DNA of 10,842 bases, taken from NCBI GenBank assembly GCA_015163845.1, contig JAAOII010000052.1, forward strand, positions 1 through 10,842, read 5' to 3'. The notes beneath the pieces were generated by a model, which saw only the letters and a program-made list of their open reading frames with translations, ran no database searches and was not told the DNA's origin. Within the stretch, counting starts at the first letter, position 1, and the number at the start of each line of letters is the position of its first letter. This DNA is from Candidatus Portiera sp. Lineage in GTDB: Bacteria > Pseudomonadota > Gammaproteobacteria > CBDBNL01 > JAAOII01. Below are positions 1 to 5,675 of the stretch, one piece after another. Made by a program: the position numbers and the translations under genes.

Positions 1-164
1 CGGACTTTATCAAACACTTTATTCGTGCAGAAGTAATTTCTTATGATGATTATATTGCCAGCGGCGGTGAACAAGGAGCCAAAAAGAATGGTAAATGGCG
101 TTTGGAAGGTAAGGATTATATACCAGTGGATGGAGATATTATTTATTTTCGCACTAGTGCCTAA
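1..164 (+). CDS. ychF: Redox-regulated ATPase/GTPase YchF, C-terminal end (5' truncated by window)
   Basis: Only the last 53 codons are present, read from base 3 to a TAA at 162-164. They match the C-terminal TGS-type domain of YchF (the Obg-related ATPase OLA1/EngD). The signature stretches are DFIKHFIRAEVISYDDYI, then GGEQGAKKNGKWR, then LEGKDY followed by DGDIIYFR, which is how YchF proteins end. YchF is a cytoplasmic ribosome-associated nucleotidase; its P-loop and G motifs lie outside the window. The gene converges on dnaQ, with 67 bp between the two stop codons. The identification rests on family recall of this conserved tail. The reading frame is uninterrupted and nothing looks abnormal. 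Confidence 0.9.
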   Translation, partial: DFIKHFIRAEVISYDDYIASGGEQGAKKNGKWRLEGKDYIPVDGDIIYFRTSA

Positions 165-184
165 CCACCCTATCTGCTGCTTTA

Positions 185-210
185 AAATCTAAGTTTACTT
201 ATATAGATTT
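185..210. terminator. Weak hairpin between convergent ychF and dnaQ
   Basis: AAATCTA (185-191) and TAGATTT (204-210) form a 7-bp AT-only stem with a 12-nt loop in the 67-bp gap between the two convergent stop codons. Read on the minus strand, the stem ends in TTTT, so it could be a poor intrinsic terminator for the dnaQ operon. On the plus strand it is followed by CAGGGGGAA, not by T residues. The evidence is position plus symmetry only. Confidence 0.3.
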
Positions 211-231
211 CAGGGGGAATTTTGTAGAGGT

Positions 232-987
232 TTAGCGTTTAGCTGAACCTTGGCGAAGCTTACTCATTATACGTTCATCTGCTTCCAATTCTTCTGCAGT
301 TGGCTTGGTTATATGAAACCCTCCAAGATCTTGGATATTACCTACAGGATCTTGGTTATTATGGGTCTTGCCACTTTCAAGCCCTAAGTTTGATTGGTTC
401 AGACAAAGGTTCTCATAAACTTTACAGAGTAATTTGGTATCAACTAAGGCACCATGTCCTTTGTCCCTTGAGCTAGCATCTATGCCAAAGCGTGCCAATA
501 AGGCATCTAAACTATTAGATTGACCAGGAAACTTATTCTTAGCTATTCTAAGAGTATCCTCTACTTTGCTGCAAATACTTTCCACATTATTGTATTCTGT
601 GTCTCCATTGCTTTGACTGGAGCTTCTTTGATGACCACTTCTTTGATGACATAGAGCCAACTCAAAGTTCATATAGTATAAGTCAAATGGTGCATTGTGT
701 ATTATCAGAACAGCATCGCGAATAAACTCAACAAAATCTTTGGCAATATCAGCAAAAATTGGTTTGTCCACTAAGAACTCATCACTGATACGATGCACAT
801 TAAATGCACCTGGGTCTACCTTAATCCCTGGTCCAGGATTAACATAATGATGGAAAACTGTGGGCTTCTCTTTAGTATTGGTTCCTGAATTTATGGAACC
901 ACTCATCAGTTCCACCACAGCGATTTCTATTATGCGATCGTTTTTCTTTAGACCGGTGGTCTCTGTATCTAGGGCTAAGTATCTCAT
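232..987 (-). CDS. dnaQ: DNA polymerase III epsilon subunit, 3'-5' proofreading exonuclease
   Basis: Encodes 251 aa, close to the usual length. It is a DEDDh exonuclease: Exo I is DTETTGL (D7, E9), Exo II is HNAPFD (D102) and Exo III is HGALVD (H178, D183), so all five catalytic residues are present. FPGQSNSLDALLARFGID (154-171) is the typical DnaQ segment before Exo III. In the polymerase III core it removes misincorporated nucleotides. The stretch after Exo III would hold the polymerase-binding tail. QDLGGF (219-224) loosely resembles a clamp-binding hexapeptide, but the fit is poor. Between Exo II and Exo III there is an extra segment of about 22 hydrophilic residues (about 113-134) containing a 5-codon tandem duplication, absent from E. 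coli DnaQ. The ATG overlaps the rnhA stop as ATGA, so translation is probably coupled; it is the last gene of purD-rnhA-dnaQ. Confidence 0.95.
   Translation of the reverse strand: MRYLALDTETTGLKKNDRIIEIAVVELMSGSINSGTNTKEKPTVFHHYVNPGPGIKVDPGAFNVHRISDEFLVDKPIFADIAKDFVEFIRDAVLIIHNAPFDLYYMNFELALCHQRSGHQRSSSQSNGDTEYNNVESICSKVEDTLRIAKNKFPGQSNSLDALLARFGIDASSRDKGHGALVDTKLLCKVYENLCLNQSNLGLESGKTHNNQDPVGNIQDLGGFHITKPTAEELEADERIMSKLRQGSAKR
623..650. repeat. 13-bp direct repeat inside dnaQ
   Basis: CTTCTTTGATGAC occurs at 623-635 and again at 638-650, a period of 15 bp. In DnaQ this gives the in-frame pentapeptide doubling HQRSG-HQRSS (residues 114-123). Because the period is five codons, gain or loss of one unit would not shift the frame. 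Confidence 0.85.
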
Positions 988-1439
988 TGGCTAATTGTTG
1001 GGAATGCTCTATATCTTTCTAATGCCGTGCGTGCCAAAAGGTCTACGCGTTGATTAATTTCATTATCACTATGTCCCTTCACCCATTGCCAACTAACTTT
1101 TAGTCCAGCAGATAAGTTATCTAGACGTACCCATAAATCAGAGTTCTTAATTGGTTTTTTTGTGGCAGTCCTCCAACCATTGCGTTTCCAGTTGGTGATC
1201 CACTCTGTTATACCCAATTGGACATATTTGGAGTCGGTGAAAATACTAATATTCTTATCACTGGGCACTGCTTGTAAAGCATGAATAACGGCAAGTAACT
1301 CCATTTGGTTGTTAGTGGTATGTTCTGCCCCTCCATCCAATACTGATTCTCTATCGCCAAAGTTAATAATTGCAGCCCAGCCACCAGGTCCAGGATTGCC
1401 TGAACAAGCGCCATCTGTATATATTGTTATTCCTGACAT
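984..1439 (-). CDS. rnhA: Ribonuclease HI
   Basis: Encodes 151 aa, the normal size for bacterial type 1 RNase H. The N-terminal YTDGACSGNPGPGGWA carries D9. QMELLAVIHAL gives E47, FTDSKYV gives D69, and KGHSDNEINQRVDLLAR gives H123 and D133. This is the complete DEDD metal-binding set with the histidine of the flexible loop. KRNGWRTATKKPIKNSDLW (85-103) is the basic-protrusion/handle region of proteobacterial RNase HI. The enzyme degrades the RNA strand of RNA:DNA hybrids in the cytoplasm, including R-loops and primers. The gene starts 15 bp after the purD stop, with a modest AAGAG purine run before its ATG, and overlaps dnaQ by 4 bp. An rnhA-dnaQ neighbourhood is ancestral in gammaproteobacteria. 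Confidence 0.96.
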   Translation of the reverse strand: MSGITIYTDGACSGNPGPGGWAAIINFGDRESVLDGGAEHTTNNQMELLAVIHALQAVPSDKNISIFTDSKYVQLGITEWITNWKRNGWRTATKKPIKNSDLWVRLDNLSAGLKVSWQWVKGHSDNEINQRVDLLARTALERYRAFPTISQ

Positions 1440-1454
1440 GATCTCTTGGTAAAT

Positions 1455-2789
1455 CTATAAAGATGAATACTTTGATTCCAAACCAATATCTTTGCGATAT
1501 TCTAAATCCCCATCTAAACATTCGTCAATTACTTTATTAATATGATTTGCCGATTCTGCAATAGTATCTGCAGTATGAACAACTGCCAAGACCCTAGAGC
1601 GTTCTAATGTTGTCCAGTTGTTGGAGTTCGGTTGTTTCTTGGTATTTGCTGCCACAACTTGGACACCCATCTGTTCAGCCCGATCAGAATCAAAGCTATA
1701 TAAAATAGGGGCTGGTGAGGGGGCAGGATATTCCCGAGCAACAAGATACTTCACCACACTGGCTTTTTTCATAAATGCTACGCTTTTATTACTCAGTTGT
1801 GTATGAGAAAGATCTCTTATCAACGAAGCCAACGAAGATGTCATGGTTGCTAAAATATTAATCCCTTCAGGATCTCCAAACCTAGCATTAAACTCCATGA
1901 ACTTTATCCCTTGCTCTGTTTTGAAAAATCCTCCATTAATTACTCCTTTATAGGAATGTCCTTCTTGGGATATTCTGGTAATTATTTTATGCATAATCTT
2001 TTGGCAAGTGTTTAAGTCATCATCCTCCAAGAATGGCAACTTGCCATCAGCACAAGTAAAACATCCCATGCCTCCTGTTCCTGGTCCTTGGTCGTTGGCA
2101 AAGCGAAAAGGATAATCATAACTAGCCGGCGACAAAACAATACTTGAACCATCAGTGAGGCCCATTATAGTAAACTCTTCTCCCTTAATTTTTTCAACTA
2201 GTAAAACACTCTCTTCAGGTTTTTCCACTATAAGTTGTGCAACATAATCTTCGCAGGACTTATAATCAGCCAAATGTTCAGTCATCAACTTAACTCCTTT
2301 ACCTCCAGTGAGCCCCTGTGGTTTGACAACTACTTCAGTGCCGCGTTGAATAAACTTATCAATTGCCTCTTTAATTTCAGTTTTGTTCTTTATCTCTATG
2401 AAATAAGGAGTCACTTCTGGGCACTCTTCTTTTATCAGGTTTAACCCATAGACCTTATCCCACTCTATCCGAGTTGCTTCCTTCGTGCCACCAACTGCCT
2501 TGATTGAGTGTTTCAGCAATTCATTAATTACTCCAGCAGCGAGGGCATTATCGGAACTAATAAATGCATAGTCCACTTTATGCTTGCAAGCAAACTCAGA
2601 TACCACCTCAGGATCATTAGAATTGCCCACTAGATAATCACCACCAGAACTCTGGGCAGCTGCAATAATTGTGGGGTTTTCATGATCTATTACAGCATAG
2701 ACCTTACTGTCTTGCATAAGATTTAGAGCAAAGGAGCTTTCACGTCCTCCGGACCCTACAATAAGAAACTTCTCCTTGTTAGCTAACAC
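1455..2789 (-). CDS. purD: Phosphoribosylamine--glycine ligase (GAR synthetase), divergent
   Basis: Encodes 444 aa with the GARS N-terminal, ATP-grasp and C-terminal domains in order. It would join glycine to phosphoribosylamine with ATP in purine synthesis. Visible motifs are the Rossmann-like LIVGSGGRE (9-17), VVVKPQGLTGGKGVKL of the ATP-grasp (153-168), GPGTGGMG (235-242), KGVINGGFF (281-289) and FMEFNARFGDPEG (297-309). It departs from the usual bacterial form: GSGGRESS replaces GxGGREHA, and the QDHKR-type segment before GPxTGGMG reads SYDYPFRFAND. HENPTI (36-41) and these changes recall archaeal or candidate-phylum GARS, by impression only. The GTG start at 2787-2789 is chosen because TGAGGA sits 6 nt upstream; an ATG at 2803-2805 is out of frame and stops at once. 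It is first in the operon with rnhA and dnaQ. Confidence 0.88.
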   Translation of the reverse strand: MLANKEKFLIVGSGGRESSFALNLMQDSKVYAVIDHENPTIIAAAQSSGGDYLVGNSNDPEVVSEFACKHKVDYAFISSDNALAAGVINELLKHSIKAVGGTKEATRIEWDKVYGLNLIKEECPEVTPYFIEIKNKTEIKEAIDKFIQRGTEVVVKPQGLTGGKGVKLMTEHLADYKSCEDYVAQLIVEKPEESVLLVEKIKGEEFTIMGLTDGSSIVLSPASYDYPFRFANDQGPGTGGMGCFTCADGKLPFLEDDDLNTCQKIMHKIITRISQEGHSYKGVINGGFFKTEQGIKFMEFNARFGDPEGINILATMTSSLASLIRDLSHTQLSNKSVAFMKKASVVKYLVAREYPAPSPAPILYSFDSDRAEQMGVQVVAANTKKQPNSNNWTTLERSRVLAVVHTADTIAESANHINKVIDECLDGDLEYRKDIGLESKYSSL

Positions 2790-2795
2790 TACTTT

Positions 2796-2799
2796 CCTC
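2796..2799 (-). promoter_or_regulatory. Shine-Dalgarno site that fixes the purD GTG start
   Basis: On the minus strand GAGG, within TGAGGA, lies exactly 6 nt before the GTG at 2787-2789. No in-frame ATG with a better site exists nearby. This is one of the few clear Shine-Dalgarno matches in the window. Confidence 0.65.
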
Positions 2800-2824
2800 A
2801 GTCATGGAACTAATAGCTACTATA

Positions 2825-2845
2825 TAGGTAATAGGTAATAGGTAA
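2825..2845. repeat. Three tandem copies of TAGGTAA
   Basis: Three perfect 7-bp units of TAGGTAA run without gaps in the purD leader, 36 bp upstream of its start codon. They read TTACCTA on the purD sense strand. A function as an operator or as a slippage tract is not evident from sequence. Confidence 0.8.
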
Positions 2846-2878
2846 GCATATTCTTAAAAAACATTGAATCCATAGTTC

Positions 2879-2884
2879 ATTATA
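2879..2884 (-). promoter_or_regulatory. Possible -10 box for the purD operon
   Basis: A perfect TATAAT on the minus strand, about 90 bp upstream of the purD GTG. No convincing -35 hexamer lies at 16-18 bp; the best is TTATTC at 2901-2906. It is the most promoter-like minus-strand element in the purD leader, but it is supported by one box only. Confidence 0.3.
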
Positions 2885-3003
2885 CTACACCCTAAATATA
2901 GAATAAGCGGAGAACTGGGGGGATCTAGTAACCTTCTATCCGCTCTTTATATTACGATAAAACAGTAAAATACTAATTTGTGTGATTAAATAGTTCAAAG
3001 TAC

Positions 3004-3031
3004 TTGTAAAGTGATTCTAATGTGCTATAAT
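3004..3031 (+). promoter_or_regulatory. Sigma70-type promoter reading toward the structured RNA region
   Basis: TTGTAA (3004-3009), 16-bp spacer and a perfect TATAAT (3026-3031). Predicted transcription begins near 3038 and would run to the terminator at 3675-3714, giving an RNA of about 680 nt. A second, weaker pair lies downstream: TTGATA at 3103-3108 and TATTTT at 3127-3132, spacing 18. The region is so AT-rich that chance matches are possible. Confidence 0.45.
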
Positions 3032-3163
3032 ACATTCAAATACAAGGGGAATTAACTCTTCTATAAATATCGAAAGTGTTTTATAATGACGATAGATATA
3101 GATTGATATAAACTCACTTGCAATAATATTTTATGTATGGGGATTATACAATAAACTTAAAAT

Positions 3164-3649
3164 ATGGGGATGATAAAAATAATTATGCGAAAACATATAA
3201 TAGTACTTAAGGATTACAATACCGAGGACTTCTTTACAGGAAGGTCTCAGTTGCTTCATTACTTATTCGCAAAAACTATTAGAAACTCTTTTTTATATTC
3301 TAAACCCTCTGCATATATGACAGAAAAAACAGATACGCGAGCCGACAGCTATGTGCCGATTTCAACATCTGTATTTTCTATGATTAAATACTGCAGAGCA
3401 GGTCTTAAAAAAATTCACGATTTAATGTGGGGAAAGACCTCTTCAGCAGTCACGGCAATGATGACTGGTGTACTTGAAGGGGGAACCAGTCGCAATTCAT
3501 CGTTTGTGACTCTGGAGAGGTCATTCTTAGAATTGGTTCCTTTCCAGTGGGCAATTTGCGTCGAAATGGTACATATATTTAGGGGGACCATACCTCCGCT
3601 TCTTGTACTACTGGAAAGGGCTTTATTATTCCCTTATTTTCATAATTAA
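3164..3649 (+). CDS. Unrecognised 161-codon open frame; may not be a real protein gene
   Basis: The frame runs from ATG 3164 to a TAA at 3647-3649. I recognise no family, domain, signal peptide or conserved motif. The last 60 residues or so are rich in F, L, V and P but do not form a clean membrane segment. No Shine-Dalgarno site precedes ATG 3164, and alternative ATGs at 3170 and 3185 are no better. Its second half lies across two long inverted repeats (3436-3522 and 3539-3619) that look like RNA stems, and a protein gene has no obvious reason to carry these. The simplest reading is a chance frame over an untranslated RNA. A lineage-specific protein, or an RNA carrying a small protein, cannot be excluded. 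A terminator follows the stop by about 25 bp. Confidence 0.2.
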   Translation: MGMIKIIMRKHIIVLKDYNTEDFFTGRSQLLHYLFAKTIRNSFLYSKPSAYMTEKTDTRADSYVPISTSVFSMIKYCRAGLKKIHDLMWGKTSSAVTAMMTGVLEGGTSRNSSFVTLERSFLELVPFQWAICVEMVHIFRGTIPPLLVLLERALLFPYFHN

Positions 3650-3714
3650 GATTTCATAGGTACGCAACACTCGCGGGAGGATTAGACATCATGTTTAATC
3701 CTCCCCTTTTTTTT
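3400..3714 (+). ncRNA. Candidate structured non-coding RNA with two long hairpins and a terminator
   Basis: Hairpin A pairs 3436-3453 with 3506-3522: 17 base pairs with one G-U pair and one bulged C, the outer part being GACCTCTTCAG with CTGGAGAGGTC. Inside it GACTGGT (3463-3469) pairs with ACCAGTC (3485-3491) around a 15-nt loop ending in GGGGGA. Hairpin B pairs CCTTTCCAGT (3539-3548) with ACTGGAAAGG (3610-3619), a perfect 10 bp. Inside it ATGGT (3566-3570) pairs with ACCAT (3587-3591) around a loop ending in GGGGG. Both inner hairpins share the plan TGGT...AGGGGGA(A)CCA. A rho-independent terminator follows. I could not match this to tmRNA, RNase P RNA, 6S, SRP RNA or a riboswitch I know. 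The plus strand is inferred from the terminator. The 5' end is uncertain and could be near 3038. Confidence 0.45.
3675..3714 (+). terminator. Strong rho-independent terminator
   Basis: GGGAGGATTA (3675-3684) pairs perfectly with TAATCCTCCC (3696-3705) around an 11-nt loop, followed by C and eight T residues (3707-3714). It ends a plus-strand transcript just before the gloB promoter, so something in 3038-3674 is very probably transcribed rightward. Confidence 0.88.
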
Positions 3715-3728
3715 AATTCTCTAGATTA

Positions 3729-3757
3729 TTGCTTTATTTGCTTAAATGTCCTATAAT
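3729..3757 (+). promoter_or_regulatory. Sigma70-type promoter of gloB
   Basis: TTGCTT (3729-3734), 17-bp spacer and a perfect TATAAT (3752-3757). The expected start near 3764 leaves a leader of about 26 nt before the ATG at 3790. The preceding terminator insulates gloB from the upstream RNA. Confidence 0.65.
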
Positions 3758-3789
3758 CAATAGGTATAGAGATTAAATTCCAAGACAAC

Positions 3790-4563
3790 ATGAGTAAGTT
3801 AGAAATTCAAGGCATCAGATCACCTGTAGGTGACAACATTTTTTGGTTTATTATTGATTCCAATAAAAATGGTATCCTAGTGGATCCAGGGGAAGATAAA
3901 CCCATAGTAAATTATATTAAGAGTAATGGATTAATGCCTGATAGTATAATTCTCACCCATGATCATCCTGATCACACTAACGGTATATTACCTATAACCA
4001 ATGAATTCCATTGTCCAGTAATAGGTCCTGAAAATGAGAACATAGAGTCAATTACTCAAGCATTCACTGAGGGAGATTCTTTTGAACGCATGGGAGCAAA
4101 ATTTGAAGTATTATCTTTACCCGGTCATTCACCAGATCATATAGGTTTCATAGTCAATGATGAACATTTTTTCTGTGGAGATGTGATATTTGGCGGGGGA
4201 TGTGGCATTGTTCCCGAGGGGTCTTATGACATTATGTTTGATTCTCTGCAGAAATGTAAGGAATTGTCTCCAGCAATTAAGCTCTATTGGGGCCATGAGT
4301 ATACAGCCGCTAATTTACTCTTTGCAACTCAAGTTGAGCCAGACAATGTTGATCTAGTCAAACGTCTAAAATTAGCACAAGAGAATATTGCCACAAATAA
4401 ATTTGATGCTCCTGGAACTTTAGCCGAAGAGTTGAAAACTAATCCTTTCTTAAGGACTGATCAACCTGGAGTTATAGCGGCGGCAGAACAAAAACATGGT
4501 GGGAAGTTGTCTACTCCTTATGAAGTATTCGCAGTGCTAAGAAAGTGGAGAAGCGGCGGCTAA
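3790..4563 (+). CDS. gloB: Hydroxyacylglutathione hydrolase (glyoxalase II)
   Basis: Encodes 257 aa, the normal glyoxalase II length. It is a metallo-beta-lactamase-fold hydrolase that splits S-D-lactoylglutathione into glutathione and D-lactate, the second step of methylglyoxal detoxification in the cytosol. The metal-site signature THDHPDH gives H57, H59, D61 and H62. LPGHSPDHIGF gives H113, FFCGDVIFGGGCG gives D131, and WGHEYT gives H169, completing the two-metal centre. The C-terminal HAGH domain is recognised by EELKTNPFLRTDQPG (213-227). Generic MBL hydrolases lack that domain, so the call is specific. It has its own promoter and terminator. In E. coli gloB also lies near rnhA-dnaQ, so its presence here is an ancestral association. 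The Shine-Dalgarno is weak (AAGA). Confidence 0.93.
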   Translation: MSKLEIQGIRSPVGDNIFWFIIDSNKNGILVDPGEDKPIVNYIKSNGLMPDSIILTHDHPDHTNGILPITNEFHCPVIGPENENIESITQAFTEGDSFERMGAKFEVLSLPGHSPDHIGFIVNDEHFFCGDVIFGGGCGIVPEGSYDIMFDSLQKCKELSPAIKLYWGHEYTAANLLFATQVEPDNVDLVKRLKLAQENIATNKFDAPGTLAEELKTNPFLRTDQPGVIAAAEQKHGGKLSTPYEVFAVLRKWRSGG

Positions 4564-4582
4564 ACTCAGCAGTTTAGTTTTT
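4560..4582 (+). terminator. Intrinsic terminator of gloB
   Basis: CTAAACT (4560-4566) pairs with AGTTTAG (4571-4577) around a CAGC tetraloop, followed by TTTTT (4578-4582). The stem begins in the last bases of the gloB reading frame, including its stop. It is short and AT-rich but in the expected place. Confidence 0.65.
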
Positions 4583-4586
4583 GCGG

Positions 4587-4648
4587 GGGGATTTAATCAG
4601 GATTAACTTGGCATGACTGCCAAGGACACATTTAATCTATTAATCCCC
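4587..4648. repeat. Nested hairpin between convergent gloB and folE2
   Basis: Three nested inverted repeats share one axis. The outer arm pairs 4587-4597 (GGGGATTTAAT) with 4639-4648 (ATTAATCCCC), leaving one bulged T. The middle arm pairs GATTAA (4601-4606) with TTAATC (4632-4637). The inner arm is a perfect CTTGGCA (4607-4613) and TGCCAAG (4618-4624) with a TGAC tetraloop. No T tract follows on either strand, so it is not a textbook terminator. It could still form the 3' end of the folE2 mRNA or a DNA/RNA recognition element. Confidence 0.75.
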
Positions 4649-4672
4649 TAGCTTATTTAGCTTATTAATCCC
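4638..4672. repeat. Direct repeat TATTAATCCC
   Basis: TATTAATCCC occurs at 4638-4647 and 4663-4672, each followed by CTA or TAA-like sequence. The first copy is part of the 3' arm of the nested hairpin, so the second could pair with the same 5' arm (GGGGATTTAAT) as an alternative. Confidence 0.6.
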
Positions 4673-4699
4673 TAACTTTTAGTTTTAGGTCATCAAAAA

Positions 4700-5629
4700 T
4701 TAAGTGGGGAGAATAAGATCACCTTGCGTGATCTCAGCAGTTGCATCATGTGCATGCAAGCTTTCCATGTGATGCACCTTTATAGATATAGCTGTTTTAT
4801 CTACATTCTCAAAACCGTCCAATAAAATTCTTACAGAGTCCTCACAGAACATTAGGTTCTCGCCATTGATACTGGCAAATGCTTGCTCATCTTCGCGTTT
4901 GACTACTGTTTGGACCGGGGTCTTTATCGTTTCTTCAGCACGATCTATCATTGCTTGAATTGGAAACTTCTTACCTCTAATTGAATCAAATACTAAACTT
5001 ATGTAGGCAATACTTCTTTGGCTGTGTGGAGTTGCCATTAATTTCTCCTCTTCCATCAGCCAATCTTGAACACTTTCTATATTAGGAGCTATACCAGGAG
5101 TTAGTGCGGAAAAATATTTAGCAAACCTTTGACTAATTAATTGACGCGCCAAAGCCGCTGAACAAGGGCAAGTAGATGAATACAAAACTTGTATATCCAT
5201 TTGACACTTAACCTTACCTTTCTTGTTCTGTAAAGTGATCTTAACCGGATAGCTAGCCCATCCTTGATTGTCGCTCAATAAAGATTGTCTTGAAATAAAT
5301 AATTCAAAACTAATAGATACTAGAGAAGAAGTGCTGCAGCCACCTTGGGCTTTAATTAAATCGTTACTTAATTTTTTTAAAGTGGCATAATCTACTCCAG
5401 CTAACTTACTAATTGCAGTAACGCTTAGATACATGCGTGACATGTGGATGCCTCTTTTACGCGGGTCATTTAAATCAACGCTGCAGTCAATGCTAGCTTG
5501 GATTTTTTGTTCACCTAAATTTTTATCCACGATGGACATAGGAATTTTTATGCCCTTCATCCCAACCCATGATAAGCGGGCTGGTTCTCTGGCTATAGTT
5601 GCTTTTGCGATATCAGGAAGACCTGCCAT
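4700..5629 (-). CDS. folE2: GTP cyclohydrolase FolE2 (type IB)
   Basis: Encodes 309 aa. It converts GTP to 7,8-dihydroneopterin triphosphate, the first step of folate-type pterin synthesis, and belongs to the COG1469 family rather than the classical FolE. Visible marks are PARLSWVGMKGI near the start, RKRGIHMSRMYL (57-68), the catalytic/metal CPCS (C154 and C156), PHSQRS with H202, and the late GENLMFCEDSVR block (256-267). About 45 residues separate CPCS from HSQRS, as in the longer proteobacterial form. FolE2 enzymes do not depend strictly on zinc and are often induced under zinc limitation, but I see no Zur-type operator here. It lies 46 bp after sohB with no clear promoter or Shine-Dalgarno of its own, so it is probably co-transcribed. 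The end is followed by the nested hairpin. Confidence 0.92.
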   Translation of the reverse strand: MAGLPDIAKATIAREPARLSWVGMKGIKIPMSIVDKNLGEQKIQASIDCSVDLNDPRKRGIHMSRMYLSVTAISKLAGVDYATLKKLSNDLIKAQGGCSTSSLVSISFELFISRQSLLSDNQGWASYPVKITLQNKKGKVKCQMDIQVLYSSTCPCSAALARQLISQRFAKYFSALTPGIAPNIESVQDWLMEEEKLMATPHSQRSIAYISLVFDSIRGKKFPIQAMIDRAEETIKTPVQTVVKREDEQAFASINGENLMFCEDSVRILLDGFENVDKTAISIKVHHMESLHAHDATAEITQGDLILPT

Positions 5630-5675
5630 GATACAAGATAAAAGTAATTAGATATATTTATGAAAGATGCTTATA

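Larger units (their letters stand above)
2790..3163. other. Non-coding divergent region between purD and the plus-strand RNA/ORF
   Basis: No protein gene is recognisable here. The stretch is very AT-rich. It contains the TAGGTAA triplet repeat, a possible purD -10 box, an imperfect hairpin (AGCGGA at 2906-2911 with TCCGCT at 2939-2944, extended by GAA/TTC) whose loop holds GGGGGGATCTAG, and plus-strand promoter-like boxes further right. TGTATGGGGATTATACA (3134-3150) is a small 5-bp hairpin with a GGGGATT loop. Start sites cannot be fixed from sequence alone. Confidence 0.6.

Noticed and set aside
2779..2805. A tiny minus-strand frame starting at ATG 2803-2805 and overlapping the purD start
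   Set aside because: Nine codons including the stop, out of frame with purD, and it contains the purD Shine-Dalgarno. Overlap is most likely accidental.
2820..2873. A 17-codon minus-strand frame (starting MDSMFFKN) in the purD leader, as a leader peptide
   Set aside because: Its second half is just the TAGGTAA repeat translated, there is no ribosome-binding site, and the possible -10 box is only 5 nt upstream. No regulatory codon run is seen.
2790..3000. A ZTP, PRPP or guanine-type riboswitch in front of purD
   Set aside because: None of the conserved core sequences I know for these switches can be found on the minus strand. Only a weak hairpin at 2906-2944 is present.
3400..3650. Integron attC sites or a retron msr-msd as explanation of the two hairpins
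   Set aside because: The attC core GTTRRRY/RYYYAAC ends are absent, and no integrase or reverse transcriptase gene is in the window.
4178..4205. GGCGGGGGATG in gloB as another copy of the G-run motif
   Set aside because: It encodes the family-typical FGGGCG stretch of glyoxalase II, so the G run is explained by the protein.
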